Source: Crossiella sp. SN42 (GTDB lineage Bacteria > Actinomycetota > Actinomycetes > Mycobacteriales > Pseudonocardiaceae). Taken from it: a stretch of 64,000 nucleotides of DNA. This document shows, one piece after another, positions 16,507 to 24,742 of this stretch; position 1 is the stretch's first letter, and each line of letters opens with the position of its first letter. A model generated the notes under the pieces. It saw only the letters and a list, made by a program, of their open reading frames with translations. It was not told where the DNA came from and searched no databases. The stretch spans positions 124,001 through 188,000 of the forward strand of contig NZ_JAMHIV010000007.1 in assembly GCF_023897065.1 (NCBI RefSeq), given 5' to 3'. The translations under genes and the position numbers were made by a program.

Positions 16507-17352
16507 TCAATCGGCCGGCAGCGGCCAGCTGTCCAGCACGTGGCCGGGGTGCTCGCGCAGGAACCGCCGCCGGACTTCGATGTACCGGGTCGGCGTGAGC
16601 CCGGTGAACGCCCGGAACTCGTGGCCGAAGTGAGCCTGGTCGAAGTAGCCCGCGCCACCGGCGAGCTCGCTCCAGTCGACCGGTCCGGCGGGGTCGATCG
16701 CGAACACGGTGGCGGTGAAGCGGTGAGTGCGGGCCAGCCGCTTCGGCGTGACGCCGACGAGGTCCTTGAACCGCCGTGCCAGATGAGTGCTGCTGACCCC
16801 GGCTGCCTCGCTGAGGTCGCCGATCGCCACCGCCCCGCCGGTCGCCGCGATGACGCTGCTCGTATGGCGGACCAGCCCGAGACCGGCGGTCTCGCACAGC
16901 CGTCGCAGCAGTTCCTCCTCCAGCAGCGTCAGCATCTCGTGCGGTTTGTCCGCCGCGGCCAGCCGTTCCCGCAACTCAGCAATGGCGGGCCGACCCCAAA
17001 CCTGCTCCACCGTCACCGGCCGGTCACACAGCTCGGCCGCGGGCATCGGCAGGAACGGCGCCAGCCCCCAGGGCTTGAAGTGCACGCCGACGGACCGGGT
17101 CCGGGGTGGATAGCCGAACTCGAACGCGCGGGTGGGCATGGTGACCACGCAGCCGTCGGCGTACTCGGCCGTCTCGATCTCGGCGCCGGCGCGGATGCGA
17201 AACGGCGCGCCGAGGTTGACGATGAGCAACGCCGACGGCGATGGCGGCAGCATCAGCCGGGCGTACGGCGGCGCACCCGCCAGGTAGTAGAGGTCGTCGA
17301 TCAGCCCGTCCAGCGGCGGTCGCGGCACTCTGGACACGTACTCCACGCGCAC
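16507..17352 (-). CDS. AraC-family transcriptional regulator
   Basis: This 281-residue regulator has an N-terminal beta-barrel sensor domain of the DUF6597 type (LPPSPSALLIVNLGAPFRIR, GVHFKPWGLAPFL). The C-terminal AraC double HTH follows: AIGDLSEAAGVSSTHLARRFKDLVGVTPKRLAR, then GYFDQAHFGHEFRAFTGLTPTRY. It is on the same strand as, and upstream of, the RibD-like gene, so that gene is a plausible target or partner. GTG start at 17352. The ligand is unknown. Confidence 0.9.
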   Translation of the reverse strand: MRVEYVSRVPRPPLDGLIDDLYYLAGAPPYARLMLPPSPSALLIVNLGAPFRIRAGAEIETAEYADGCVVTMPTRAFEFGYPPRTRSVGVHFKPWGLAPFLPMPAAELCDRPVTVEQVWGRPAIAELRERLAAADKPHEMLTLLEEELLRRLCETAGLGLVRHTSSVIAATGGAVAIGDLSEAAGVSSTHLARRFKDLVGVTPKRLARTHRFTATVFAIDPAGPVDWSELAGGAGYFDQAHFGHEFRAFTGLTPTRYIEVRRRFLREHPGHVLDSWPLPAD

Positions 17353-17468
17353 AGCATCGCCGACGCGCCAGCGTCATCGCGCGCGGGGATGCGGCGCCGA
17401 GACCGCGTGAGCAGCTCCGTGGCGCGACAACAAGATCTCTGCACTGCGGGAATGTCGCTAGCGAAGGC

Positions 17469-17570
17469 GCGCTCGGGGAGCTGGCGGCGTGTCGTCAGGA
17501 GTTGTAGCACTGCCTCACCGCGCGGGCCGGTGCGTTGTTCGAGCCCGCCGACGCGGTGCTGTCACGACGC
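17469..17570 (+). pseudogene. IS701-like transposase N-terminal remnant
   Basis: One frame reads LGELAACRQEL, a stop (TAG at 17504-17506), then CLTARAGALFEPADAVLS. This matches the N-terminal signature of a large actinobacterial DDE transposase family (ELSRFRxEFYxCL...DALFELADAVLCxxGPV pattern, from memory). Reading ends abruptly after the VLS codons. No inverted repeats or remaining transposase were found nearby, so this is a decayed scar of an insertion sequence. Confidence 0.55.
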
Positions 17571-17650
17571 CGGTCGAGCCCTCGAGCCACACACCCGACC
17601 CGCCCACCACAAAAAGTCGCCAAGCCCAGCCGAAAGGTCCAATTACACGC

Positions 17651-18340
17651 TCAGCGCAACGCCTCCGCCACCGCCGCCACCGCGTGCAGCCGCGTGGTCG
17701 GGAACAGCGGCAGCTCCGAGTCCCCGTCCCCCACCAGCATCTCGATCTCGGTGCACCCCAGGATGATCCCCTCCGCCCCGGCCGCCGCCAGCCGAGCCAT
17801 GACCTCCCGGTAGCCGGCCCGCGACTCCTCCCGCACAACCCCCTGGCACAACTCGTCGTAGATCACCCGGTGCACCAGCTCCCGGTCCGCCGCTCCCGGC
17901 ACGATCACCTCAAGCCCATGTCCCGCCAACCGATCCCGGTAGAACTCCTGCTCCATCGTGAACGCGGTCCCCAGCAACCCCACCCGCCGCACCCCGCGGG
18001 CGAGCACGGCCGCCGCGGTGGTGTCGCCCAGGTGCAGCAACGGAATGTCCACCGCGCCGGCGACCTGGTCGGCCACCTTGTGCATCGTGTTGGTGCACAA
18101 CACCACGAACTCCGCCCCAGCCTGGTGCAGCGCCTTCGCCGCCTGCGCCAACCGCACCCCCGCGGCATGCCAGTCCTGGGCGCGCTGCAACTCCTCGATC
18201 TCGGCGAAGTCCACCGAGTACAACACGCAGCTGGCCGAGTGCAGGCCACCAAGCCGCGCCCGGACCTCCTCGTTGATCAGCCGGTAGTAGATCGCCGAGG
18301 ACTCCCAGCTCATGCCGCCAAGCAGGCCGATGGTGCGCAT
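17651..18340 (-). CDS. Aspartate/glutamate racemase-family protein
   Basis: This 229-residue cofactor-independent amino-acid racemase starts with TIGLLGGMSWESSAIYYRLIN, the YgeA/aspartate racemase signature. The two catalytic cysteines are in VVLCTNTMH (about residue 82) and IILGCTEIEML (about 194). Both are present, so racemisation of Asp or Glu is plausible, supplying D-amino acids for the wall or for secondary metabolites. It is a single gene, flanked by the transposase scar on one side and a GC-rich repeat region on the other. Confidence 0.9.
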   Translation of the reverse strand: MRTIGLLGGMSWESSAIYYRLINEEVRARLGGLHSASCVLYSVDFAEIEELQRAQDWHAAGVRLAQAAKALHQAGAEFVVLCTNTMHKVADQVAGAVDIPLLHLGDTTAAAVLARGVRRVGLLGTAFTMEQEFYRDRLAGHGLEVIVPGAADRELVHRVIYDELCQGVVREESRAGYREVMARLAAAGAEGIILGCTEIEMLVGDGDSELPLFPTTRLHAVAAVAEALR

Positions 18341-18522
18341 GGCTCCACGTTAGCCGCGGCGAGGCACGCGAGGGACGCCCCGCGCATCATGCGCCGGTCG
18401 CCCGGCGAGCAGCGTGCCCCGAGGCGCGGCACCCCGCGGCCGCACGGGCACGCCGCGCCCGACACCCGCCACGCCGCGCGACGCGCGCACCCCGCTCGCG
18501 GTGCGGGCACCCCACTCGCGGC

Positions 18523-18581
18523 GCGGTGCTCTGCGCACGCGGTACGGGCACTTCGCTCGCGGTGCGGTGCTCTGCGCACGC
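18523..18581. repeat. Tandem 41-bp repeat (18-bp exact core)
   Basis: GCGGTGCTCTGCGCACGC occurs at 18523-18540 and again at 18564-18581, a period of 41 bp. Flanking CACTCGCGGCGCGG / CGCTCGCGGTGCGG differ at a few positions. A further partial unit (CGCTCGCGGTGCGG) lies near 18494. Confidence 0.75.
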
Positions 18582-18852
18582 CCAGCGCCTGCCGTACCGC
18601 GCACCTCGGGCGCGCGAGGCCCGGGCACTACGCGTGCTGCCGCCGCCCATGCCGACACCCATGCCTGCGCGACAAGCCCGCGCGGCGGCTCCCCGCGGCA
18701 GCGGTTTTGGGCTGGCTGGCCGGGCTTGGTGCCCCGGGTCGCCAGCAGCCCGACTCGCTCGCCAGCATCCGGAGACCACTCGTCGCGCACACCGGGCGGA
18801 AGTCACTCGCCGGCGTGTGGAGGCTGGCAGCGCCGAACCGCGCCTCCGGCCC

Positions 18853-18909
18853 TCCGCCCCGCCACCGCTCTCTAGCGGAACGCTCAAACCCCCGTTTTGG
18901 TTGCCTTCG
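18853..18909 (-). repeat. Dispersed repeat copy A (with GCAACCAAAAC core)
   Basis: Read on the minus strand, this segment carries CGAAGGCAACCAAAAC, a G-run, then GAGCGTTCCGC and a GGTGGCGG tail. It aligns along about 57 bp with copy B at 48110-48168 at roughly 85% identity by eye. In one frame both copies would encode RQPKxGFERSAxERWR, but neither has a credible start or surrounding gene. Confidence 0.75.
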
Positions 18910-18963
18910 TGTTTTCGCTGTCCACCCCATCGGGTGATCCGACCCGCCCTCGCCACGCCTGGA

Positions 18964-20274
18964 TCACCGCTTTTCGATGATCATCGGGAGTGAAACCGGG
19001 TGGTGGGTGGCGTAGGCGACTGAGCGGACTCGGTAGCCGGGCAGGGGGCGGAGGCGCCATTGGCTGGCGATTGTGGCGGTGGCGATCATCATTTCGGCTA
19101 TCGCGAAGCGTTCGCCGACGCAGCGGTGTCTGCCTCCGCCGAAGGGCAGGTAGGTGCCGGGGGCGGGTGGGGTTGTCCAGCGGTCCGGGTCGAAGTGCAG
19201 GGGGCGGGGGTGGTGGCGTGGGTCGCGGTGCAGGGCCAGGGGGCTGTAGACGATCTCGGTGCCGGGGCGGGTTGTGGCTGGGCCCAGGCGGAGGGTGGTT
19301 TGGGCGGCGCGCATGGACATGGGGACCGGGTTGTGCAGGCGGAGGGTTTCGTCGATCACTTGGCGCAGGTAGGGGAGGTTGGGTAAGTCGGCGAAGGTTA
19401 TTGGGCGGCCGGCTAGCGCGGTGTCCAGTTCGGTGTGCAGGCGGGCTTCCACGGCGGGGTGGCGGGAGAGTTCGTGGAACAGCCAGGACAGGGTGACCGC
19501 GGCGGTTTCGGTGCCCGCTACCAGCAGGGTCATGATCTCGTCGCGGACCTGTTGGCGGCTCATGCCCTCGCCGGTGTCCTCGTGGCGGGCGGTGAGCAGC
19601 ATGGACAGCAGGTCGCCCCGGTCGGTCTGGTCGTGGGCGTAGCTGGCCAGGATGCGGTCGATGATCGCGTTGAGCCGCCGGCCCGCTTGGTCGTAGCGGC
19701 GGGACAGCACGGCGGGCAGCCAGGGCAGGGGGTTGAGTGAGCGGGTCACCGCGCCGCGCAGCATCAGCGGCAGGGAGCGGTGGATCTCCGTGGCGGCCTC
19801 TTCGCCGAGGTCGCTGTGGAACAGGGTTTTGGCGATGATGTGCGGGGTGACCGCGTACATGGCCTTCTCCCAGGCGATGCGCTGGCCCGGCACCCAGCGC
19901 GCGGTCATCCGCTGCACCTCCGCGCGCATCACCTCGCCGTAGCCGGCCAGCCGCCGCTGGTGGAAGGCCGGACTCATCAGGCGCCGCTGCCGCAGGTGGA
20001 ACTCGCCGTCGGAGGTGGCCACCCCGTTGCCGAAGAACGGCCGGGTCTTGCGGAAGATCCGGCCCTTGATGAACTTGTCCGCATCGGTGACCAGCACCTG
20101 GTGGATGAGCGCCGGATCGGTCAGCAGCAACGCTTCCATCGGGCCGAGGTAGATGCGCACCACCGGTCCGAGCTCGCGCACCGAGGAGTAGAAGCCGATC
20201 TGGTCGCGGGCCAGGTAGGGCAGGTGGCCGAGGCCGGGCAGGCGGCCGGGGGCGACGGGGAGCGTGCTGGTCAT
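18964..20274 (-). CDS. Cytochrome P450
   Basis: This is a 436-residue P450, soluble, with no signal or anchor. The I-helix oxygen motif is VAGTETAAVT, the K-helix is DETLRLHNPVP (ExxR), and the heme loop is PFGGGRHRCVGERFAIAEM with the Cys thiolate. An N-terminal LPGLGHLPYL proline-rich segment is present. The similarity pattern (RKTRPFFGNGVATSDGEFHLRQRRLMSPAFHQRRL) is that of the fatty-acid/terpene hydroxylase branch (CYP4/CYP102-like and bacterial biosynthetic P450s). It lies 7 nt downstream of an EF-hand gene in one operon; redox partners are not nearby. Substrate unknown. Confidence 0.94.
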   Translation of the reverse strand: MTSTLPVAPGRLPGLGHLPYLARDQIGFYSSVRELGPVVRIYLGPMEALLLTDPALIHQVLVTDADKFIKGRIFRKTRPFFGNGVATSDGEFHLRQRRLMSPAFHQRRLAGYGEVMRAEVQRMTARWVPGQRIAWEKAMYAVTPHIIAKTLFHSDLGEEAATEIHRSLPLMLRGAVTRSLNPLPWLPAVLSRRYDQAGRRLNAIIDRILASYAHDQTDRGDLLSMLLTARHEDTGEGMSRQQVRDEIMTLLVAGTETAAVTLSWLFHELSRHPAVEARLHTELDTALAGRPITFADLPNLPYLRQVIDETLRLHNPVPMSMRAAQTTLRLGPATTRPGTEIVYSPLALHRDPRHHPRPLHFDPDRWTTPPAPGTYLPFGGGRHRCVGERFAIAEMMIATATIASQWRLRPLPGYRVRSVAYATHHPVSLPMIIEKR

Positions 20275-20281
20275 GGCGGAT

Positions 20282-20842
20282 TCAGGTCTGGGCCAGCCAG
20301 TTCTGCGCGAGGGTGCTCGCGCCGACGCCTGCCGGATCGTCGCCGACGTAGGTCTCCCGGCTGGCGGCCAGCCACTCCTGGCGGCTGATCTTGCCGTCGC
20401 CGTCGGTGTCGATCTGCTGGAACAACGCGATCGCGCCTTCCTTGGGCAGACCGCTGGCCACGTAGAGCGTGACGAGCTCCTCCTCGTCCAGCACTTCGTC
20501 ACCGTCCGTGTCCGCCGCGTCGAAGGCGGTCAGGCCGACCGAGAGCACCCGGTCCAGGTAGCCCGGCTCGGCCATCATGCCCTTCTCGAAGGCGGAGATG
20601 AACGAGGGCCGGTCCACCCAGCCGATGTCCCCGTGCCCGGCGTCGTGCTGCAACTGCGCCCACCACCGTCGGTAAGCTTGCAGGTAGAGCACGCATTTGG
20701 GGTCCTCGGTGGTCATCCCGAGGCGCGCGATCACGGTCAGCGCGATGCGCTCCATGTCCGCCCACTCGATGCGGCCGAGGCCGCTGTGGTCGAACACGTC
20801 GAACAGCGCGCCGATGTTCTCGCGCTGCAACGCACTGAGCAT
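20282..20842 (-). CDS. EF-hand calcium-binding protein (calerythrin-like)
   Basis: This 186-residue protein has four EF-hand-like segments. Two are canonical 12-residue loops, DTDGDEVLDEEE (third) and DTDGDGKISRQE (fourth). The first, DHSGLGRIEWAD, keeps the end positions, and the second is degenerate (GHGDIGWVDRPS). This matches the calerythrin/sarcoplasmic family of actinomycetes, thought to buffer or sense Ca2+. The ATG at 20842 begins the conserved LSALQRENIGALFDVFD. It is the first gene of an operon with the P450. A terpene-synthase-like or redox link is not seen; the functional reason for the pairing is unknown. Confidence 0.92.
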   Translation of the reverse strand: MLSALQRENIGALFDVFDHSGLGRIEWADMERIALTVIARLGMTTEDPKCVLYLQAYRRWWAQLQHDAGHGDIGWVDRPSFISAFEKGMMAEPGYLDRVLSVGLTAFDAADTDGDEVLDEEELVTLYVASGLPKEGAIALFQQIDTDGDGKISRQEWLAASRETYVGDDPAGVGASTLAQNWLAQT

Positions 20843-20970
20843 GGTCGTCTCCTGAAGCCGTGGCGAAGTGGTCACGCAGAGATACAGCATGCCAAGACTC
20901 AGTGACGGGTTCGAGCGCTGAGCGGGTCAACCGCGGCATCCGCCCGCATCAGGTGAACATGGGTCCACGA

Positions 20971-22113
20971 TCAGCTTAGGAACGGCTGGTGCGCGCCATC
21001 CAGGGAGAAGAACCAGGTGCTCCAGTCGGGAAAACGGCGGCTCAGACGTTGGAAGTGGTCACTGAGCGCATCCGGATAGGGCCAGTCGCCGAGCAACAGC
21101 TGCGCTCCGGTCAGGATTTCCGGGAGATCCGCGACAAAACGGGCGTGGCTCATGCTGGGCGCGCGCGGCCCGCCGGGCTCGGTCACCAGCTCCGGATCGG
21201 CCTCGAACAGGGTGTAGCAGGGGAACCTGGCCGGGTCGGGCAGCACCGAGTAGAACGGGACGCCGTTGAAGTAGTACTCGGGCCAGCGGTTGCCCGACAG
21301 GGCCAGCCAGGGCACGCCGAGGGTGGAGGCGGTCAAGGCGAACCCGGAGTGCGGGGCCACCAGCAGGTCGCAGGCGGCCAGCGCGGCGAGCTGTTCGACC
21401 ACCGGCACGTCGACCGCGGCGACGCTGGGGAAGGCGGTGCGCAGCCGGTCAAGCTCGCCGGGGCCGAAGCTGGTGCCGGTGCGGCCGTCGCTGCTGTCGA
21501 GCTTGCCCAGGAAGCAGAACCGCGTGCCGGGGAACTTTTCCGCGAGCGCGCCGAGGATCAGCTCCCAGGACTCGGTGGCGGGGTAGAGCTCGCGCGGCGC
21601 GCTGCCGCCGGGCAGCACCGCGATGGTCACCGGCGCGTCCCCCACCAGCGCCTTGCCCCGCGCGGCCTCGGCGGGCGGCAGGGTCAGGCGCAGCCGCTGG
21701 TGTGGCTGGTAGGCGGGTCCGACCTTGGTCAGCCCGGCGAAGCCGATGCCCTTGGCCGGGCGGAAGTGCGTGGCGGCGGTGTCGTAGTAGTGGGCCAGCC
21801 CGGGAAACAACTGCCGCTGCAAGTCCTGGGTGAAGCGGACGTCGCCGACCACCCAGTCCCAGTCCCGGGGGATCCCGGCCAGCGCGGCCGCGGCGTCGAA
21901 TCCGCCGTCGAAGAGGTCCACCTCGACCGGGTACACCTCATCCACGCAGTCGCAGAGCGCGGCCAGCTCCACCGGCGTGTTCTTGTTCAGCGCCACCGCG
22001 ATCCGGCGATCCGGACCGGCCAGGTGGTAGCCGTGCGCGTAGTGCAGCGCCTCGATCGCGTGGCCGACGTTGTGCGCGTAGACGTAGTTCACCAGAACCG
22101 ACTCGGTAGCCAT
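20971..22113 (-). CDS. GT9-like (ADP-heptose LPS heptosyltransferase-fold) glycosyltransferase
   Basis: This 380-residue protein has GT-B architecture. Features are TIAVLPGGSAPRELYPATESWELILGALAEKFPGTRFCFLGK, VPVVEQLAALAACDLLVAPHSGFALTASTLGVPWLALSG and NRWPEYYFNGVPFYSVLP. The APHSG...A...G...P.LAL.G block is the donor-site signature of GT9-type enzymes. Gram-positive genomes lack LPS, so the acceptor is probably a surface polysaccharide or a natural product. It is a single gene, divergent from a DUF1349 gene. Donor and acceptor are unknown. Confidence 0.75.
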   Translation of the reverse strand: MATESVLVNYVYAHNVGHAIEALHYAHGYHLAGPDRRIAVALNKNTPVELAALCDCVDEVYPVEVDLFDGGFDAAAALAGIPRDWDWVVGDVRFTQDLQRQLFPGLAHYYDTAATHFRPAKGIGFAGLTKVGPAYQPHQRLRLTLPPAEAARGKALVGDAPVTIAVLPGGSAPRELYPATESWELILGALAEKFPGTRFCFLGKLDSSDGRTGTSFGPGELDRLRTAFPSVAAVDVPVVEQLAALAACDLLVAPHSGFALTASTLGVPWLALSGNRWPEYYFNGVPFYSVLPDPARFPCYTLFEADPELVTEPGGPRAPSMSHARFVADLPEILTGAQLLLGDWPYPDALSDHFQRLSRRFPDWSTWFFSLDGAHQPFLS

Positions 22114-22180
22114 CGCCGCCGATCATGCTCCCGCCGTCTGGCCGGAGCCAACCGAGTTTCCGCCGACCTAGGATCGCGGG

Positions 22181-22744
22181 ATGAGTTCGGCGGACTTCGG
22201 CAGCAGTGACTGGGCCTGGCTCAACGAGCCGCCCGGGTGGAGCGTCTCGGACGGTCGGCTGACCGTGCGCACCGCACCGGACACCGACTTCTGGCGGGTC
22301 ACCCATTACGGTTTCATCCGCGACACCGGGCACTTTCTGGGCCGCCGGATGCCGGGTGACTTCACCGCCTCGGTGACCTTCCGCGCCGACTACCACGACC
22401 GCTACGACCAGGCCGGGCTGATGATCCGCCTGGACGAGCGGAACTGGATCAAGACCGGGATCGAGCTGGACGGCAGGCTGTGGCTCAGCGCCGTGGCGAC
22501 CAGGGAGTTCTCCGACTGGTCGGTGCTGCCCGCGCCCGCCGGGCTGCGCGAGGTGCGGCTGTCGGTGCAGCGCTCCGGCGACGCGGTGACCATCCGCTAC
22601 GGCGTGGACGGCGCGGCCCCGGAGACCATGCTGCGGCTGGCCTACCTGCCGCCGAAGCGCCCGGCCTGGATCGGCCCGATGTGCGCCTCCCCCGACGGCA
22701 CCGGGTTCACCGCCACCTTCACCGATTTCACCCTGACGAGCTGA
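22181..22744 (+). CDS. DUF1349 concanavalin-like lectin/glucanase-fold protein
   Basis: This 187-residue all-beta protein has the DUF1349 ('regulation of enolase protein 1') signature: WAWLNEPPGWSVSDGRLTVRTAPDTDFWR, ASVTFRADYHDRYDQAGLMIRLDERNWIKTGIELDG and the C-terminal IGPMCASPDGTGFTATFTDFTL. It adopts a concanavalin-like jelly roll; carbohydrate binding is presumed but catalytic activity is not established. Cytosolic. It is a single gene, divergent from the GT9-like gene 67 nt away, which might hint at a glycan-related role. Confidence 0.9.
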   Translation: MSSADFGSSDWAWLNEPPGWSVSDGRLTVRTAPDTDFWRVTHYGFIRDTGHFLGRRMPGDFTASVTFRADYHDRYDQAGLMIRLDERNWIKTGIELDGRLWLSAVATREFSDWSVLPAPAGLREVRLSVQRSGDAVTIRYGVDGAAPETMLRLAYLPPKRPAWIGPMCASPDGTGFTATFTDFTLTS

Positions 22745-22830
22745 CCGCTGTGCCATAGTGGTCGCCGTCAACCATTAGTCAGCGCCAGGTCGGTTGGTGG
22801 AGCGCGCTGGGACCTTGAGAGAGGACCAGT

Positions 22831-23475
22831 ATGTCCACCAACCAGTTCGAACCGCTCGACGCCGCCTACGTGCCGGATCCGGCGAGCGAGGTTCCCCCGC
22901 TGATCGACGGTTTCCTCACCAGGCTCGCCGAACTGGTCCCCGGCTTCGACACCGCCGCGGCCAGGGCGACAGGCGCGGAGCTGGCCGCCAGGCAGGCCCA
23001 CCGGATCGTCGATGAGGCGGCCCGGCACAACCTGGCCCTGGTCACCGTGCTGGTGGCCGCGTTCCGGGCGCTGCCTGCCGAGGCCGACCGGCACACGTTG
23101 TTGCGGCGGGCGCTGACCGAGCCGTTCGCCGAGCAGGTCGCCCAGGGCACGAAGTACGCCCTGGACTACGCCGAGGACGCCTTCACCACCATGGTCGCGA
23201 TCAGCAAAGCCCGGGAGGAACACGCCTTCGGCGCGGGTTTCACCTTCCACCGCGCGGCCGACGACGACCGCGCCTACCTGCTGGAGGTGCGGCGGTGCTT
23301 CTACCACGACGTGCTCGTCGCACACGAGGCCGCCGAGCTGACGCCGGTGATGTGCGCGTGGGATGAGAGCTGGATCGGCGCGATCGATCCGGACCGGCAC
23401 GGGATGACCTTCGAGCGGCCGACCACGCTGGGCCTGGGCGGCACGCACTGCCCGTTCTCGTTCCGGCGCAGCTGA
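22831..23475 (+). CDS. ATC-hydrolase-like protein (L-2-amino-thiazoline-4-carboxylate hydrolase family)
   Basis: This is a 214-residue protein. The C-terminal half has the ATC_hydrolase family arrangement (CFYHDVLVAHEAAELTPVMCAWDESWIGAIDP, then a terminal GGTHCPFSFRR). The conserved Cys residues and the CPF tail are typical. The archetype hydrolyses a thiazoline to S-carbamoyl-cysteine or cysteine in Pseudomonas; most homologs are uncharacterised. A GAGAGAGGAC site precedes the ATG. It is a single gene with a strong terminator hairpin after it. Substrate unknown. Confidence 0.72.
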   Translation: MSTNQFEPLDAAYVPDPASEVPPLIDGFLTRLAELVPGFDTAAARATGAELAARQAHRIVDEAARHNLALVTVLVAAFRALPAEADRHTLLRRALTEPFAEQVAQGTKYALDYAEDAFTTMVAISKAREEHAFGAGFTFHRAADDDRAYLLEVRRCFYHDVLVAHEAAELTPVMCAWDESWIGAIDPDRHGMTFERPTTLGLGGTHCPFSFRRS

Positions 23476-23483
23476 CCGAGACC

Positions 23484-23520
23484 GGGGACCGGTATGTCCA
23501 CAGTGGACGTACCGGTCCCC
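23484..23520. terminator. Terminator hairpin between convergent genes
   Basis: GGGGACCGGTA-T-GTCCAC-A-GTGGAC-G-TACCGGTCCCC forms a nearly continuous 17-bp stem with a minimal loop. It lies midway between the ATC-hydrolase-like stop and the acyl-CoA dehydrogenase stop. Confidence 0.85.
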
Positions 23521-23530
23521 GGCCCGTCGG

Positions 23531-24742
23531 CTAGCCCTGGTACTTCTTCAGTTCCCGGCGTGCCAGCGAGGCCAGGTGCACCTCGTCCGGACCGTCGGCC
23601 AGCCGCAGCGTGCGGGCCTGCGCCCACAGGTGTGCCAGCGGCGTGTCCTGGCTGACTCCCCCGGCGCCGTGCGCCTGGATCGCCTTGTCCACCACCCATT
23701 CCGTCATCCGCGGGGTGGCGATCTTGATCGCCTGGATCTCGGTGTGCGCGCCCTTGTTGCCGACGTTGTCCATCAGCCACGCGGTCTTGAGCACCAGCAG
23801 GCGGGTCTGCTCGATGCGCACCCGGGACTCGGCGATCCACTCCCGCACCACGCCCTGCTCGGCCAGCGGTCTGCCGAAGGCCACCCGGTCCCAGGCCCGT
23901 CGGCACATCAGCTCCAGGGCGCGCTCGGCCATGCCGACCAGGCGCATGCAGTGGTGGATCCGGCCGGGGCCGAGCCGGGCCTGCGCGATGGCGAACCCGT
24001 CGCCCTCACCGGCGACCAGGTTCTCCACCGGCACCCGCACGTCGGTGAAGACGACCTCGGCGTGCCCGCCGTGCGCGCCGTCGGTGTAGCCGAAGACGTG
24101 CATGCCGCGCTTGATGTCCACCCCCGGTGTGTCCGCCGGCACGATGATCATGCTCTGCTGGCGGTGCCGGTCCGCGGCCGGATCGGTCTTGCCCATGACG
24201 ATGAGCACCGCGCAGTCCGGGCTCATCGCGCCGGAGGCGTACCACTTGCGGCCGTTGACGACGTAGTGGTCGCCGTCGCGTTCGATCCGGGTGGCGATGT
24301 TGCTCGCGTCGGAGGAGGCCACCTCCGGTTCGGTCATGCAGAACGCGGAGCGGATCTGCCCGCCCAGCAACGGTTCCAGCCACCGCCGCTGCTGCGACTC
24401 GGAGCCGAACTCGGCCAGCAGCTCCATGTTGCCGGTGTCCGGCGCGGCACAGTTGAGCGCTTCCGGGGCCAGCGCGGGGCTGCGCCCGGTGACCTCGGCC
24501 AGCGGCGCGTACTGCAGGTTGGTCAGCCCGGCTCCGTGCGCGCCGGGCAGGAACAGGTTCCACAGACCCCGTTTGCGGGCCTCTTCCTTGAGGTCCTCCA
24601 TCACCGAGGGCCGGTCCCACTCCGCGCCGGGCGCGGGCTCGGCGCCGAGCAGTTCGCGTTCGGCCGGGTAGATGTGGGAGTCCATGAACGCCAGCAGCTT
24701 CTCGCGCAGCTCCAGGGTGCGCTCGTCGAGGGCGAAGTCCAT
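23531..24742 (-). CDS. Acyl-CoA dehydrogenase (ACAD11-like)
   Basis: This 403-residue FAD enzyme belongs to the acyl-CoA dehydrogenase family. AFCMTEPEVASSDASNI is the FAD/substrate loop, VVNGRKWYASGA follows, and RIHHCMRLVGMAERALELM leads to the C-terminal helices with QAHGAGGVSQDTPLAHLWAQARTLRLADGPDEVHLASLA. The long-chain ACAD10/ACAD11 branch has this pattern. It starts immediately after the stop of the phosphotransferase gene (no intervening base). Together with the HAD gene upstream it forms an ACAD-APH-HAD module. Likely role: the dehydrogenase/eliminase step after phosphorylation of a hydroxyacyl-CoA. Confidence 0.93.
   Translation of the reverse strand: MDFALDERTLELREKLLAFMDSHIYPAERELLGAEPAPGAEWDRPSVMEDLKEEARKRGLWNLFLPGAHGAGLTNLQYAPLAEVTGRSPALAPEALNCAAPDTGNMELLAEFGSESQQRRWLEPLLGGQIRSAFCMTEPEVASSDASNIATRIERDGDHYVVNGRKWYASGAMSPDCAVLIVMGKTDPAADRHRQQSMIIVPADTPGVDIKRGMHVFGYTDGAHGGHAEVVFTDVRVPVENLVAGEGDGFAIAQARLGPGRIHHCMRLVGMAERALELMCRRAWDRVAFGRPLAEQGVVREWIAESRVRIEQTRLLVLKTAWLMDNVGNKGAHTEIQAIKIATPRMTEWVVDKAIQAHGAGGVSQDTPLAHLWAQARTLRLADGPDEVHLASLARRELKKYQG

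Larger units (their letters stand above)
18341..18963. other. 623-bp gene-free GC-rich repetitive region
   Basis: No convincing gene. Between 18400 and 18640 the sequence is an imperfect low-complexity mixture of CGCTCGCGGTGCGG-like units, including an 18-bp exact direct repeat (listed). Between 18853 and 18909 lies a 57-bp element that recurs inverted at 48110-48168. Open frames here are compositional artefacts (Arg/Ala/Gly/Pro). The region separates the racemase from the P450 3' end. Confidence 0.6.

Noticed and set aside
18523-18581. CRISPR array
   Set aside because: Only two to three imperfect GC-rich units with 23-bp gaps that are themselves repeats; no cas genes nearby.
18414-18993. 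Several overlapping frames of 100-190 codons in the repeat region
   Set aside because: All are Arg/Ala/Pro-rich in every frame, as expected from GC-rich repeats; no ribosome site or conserved motif.
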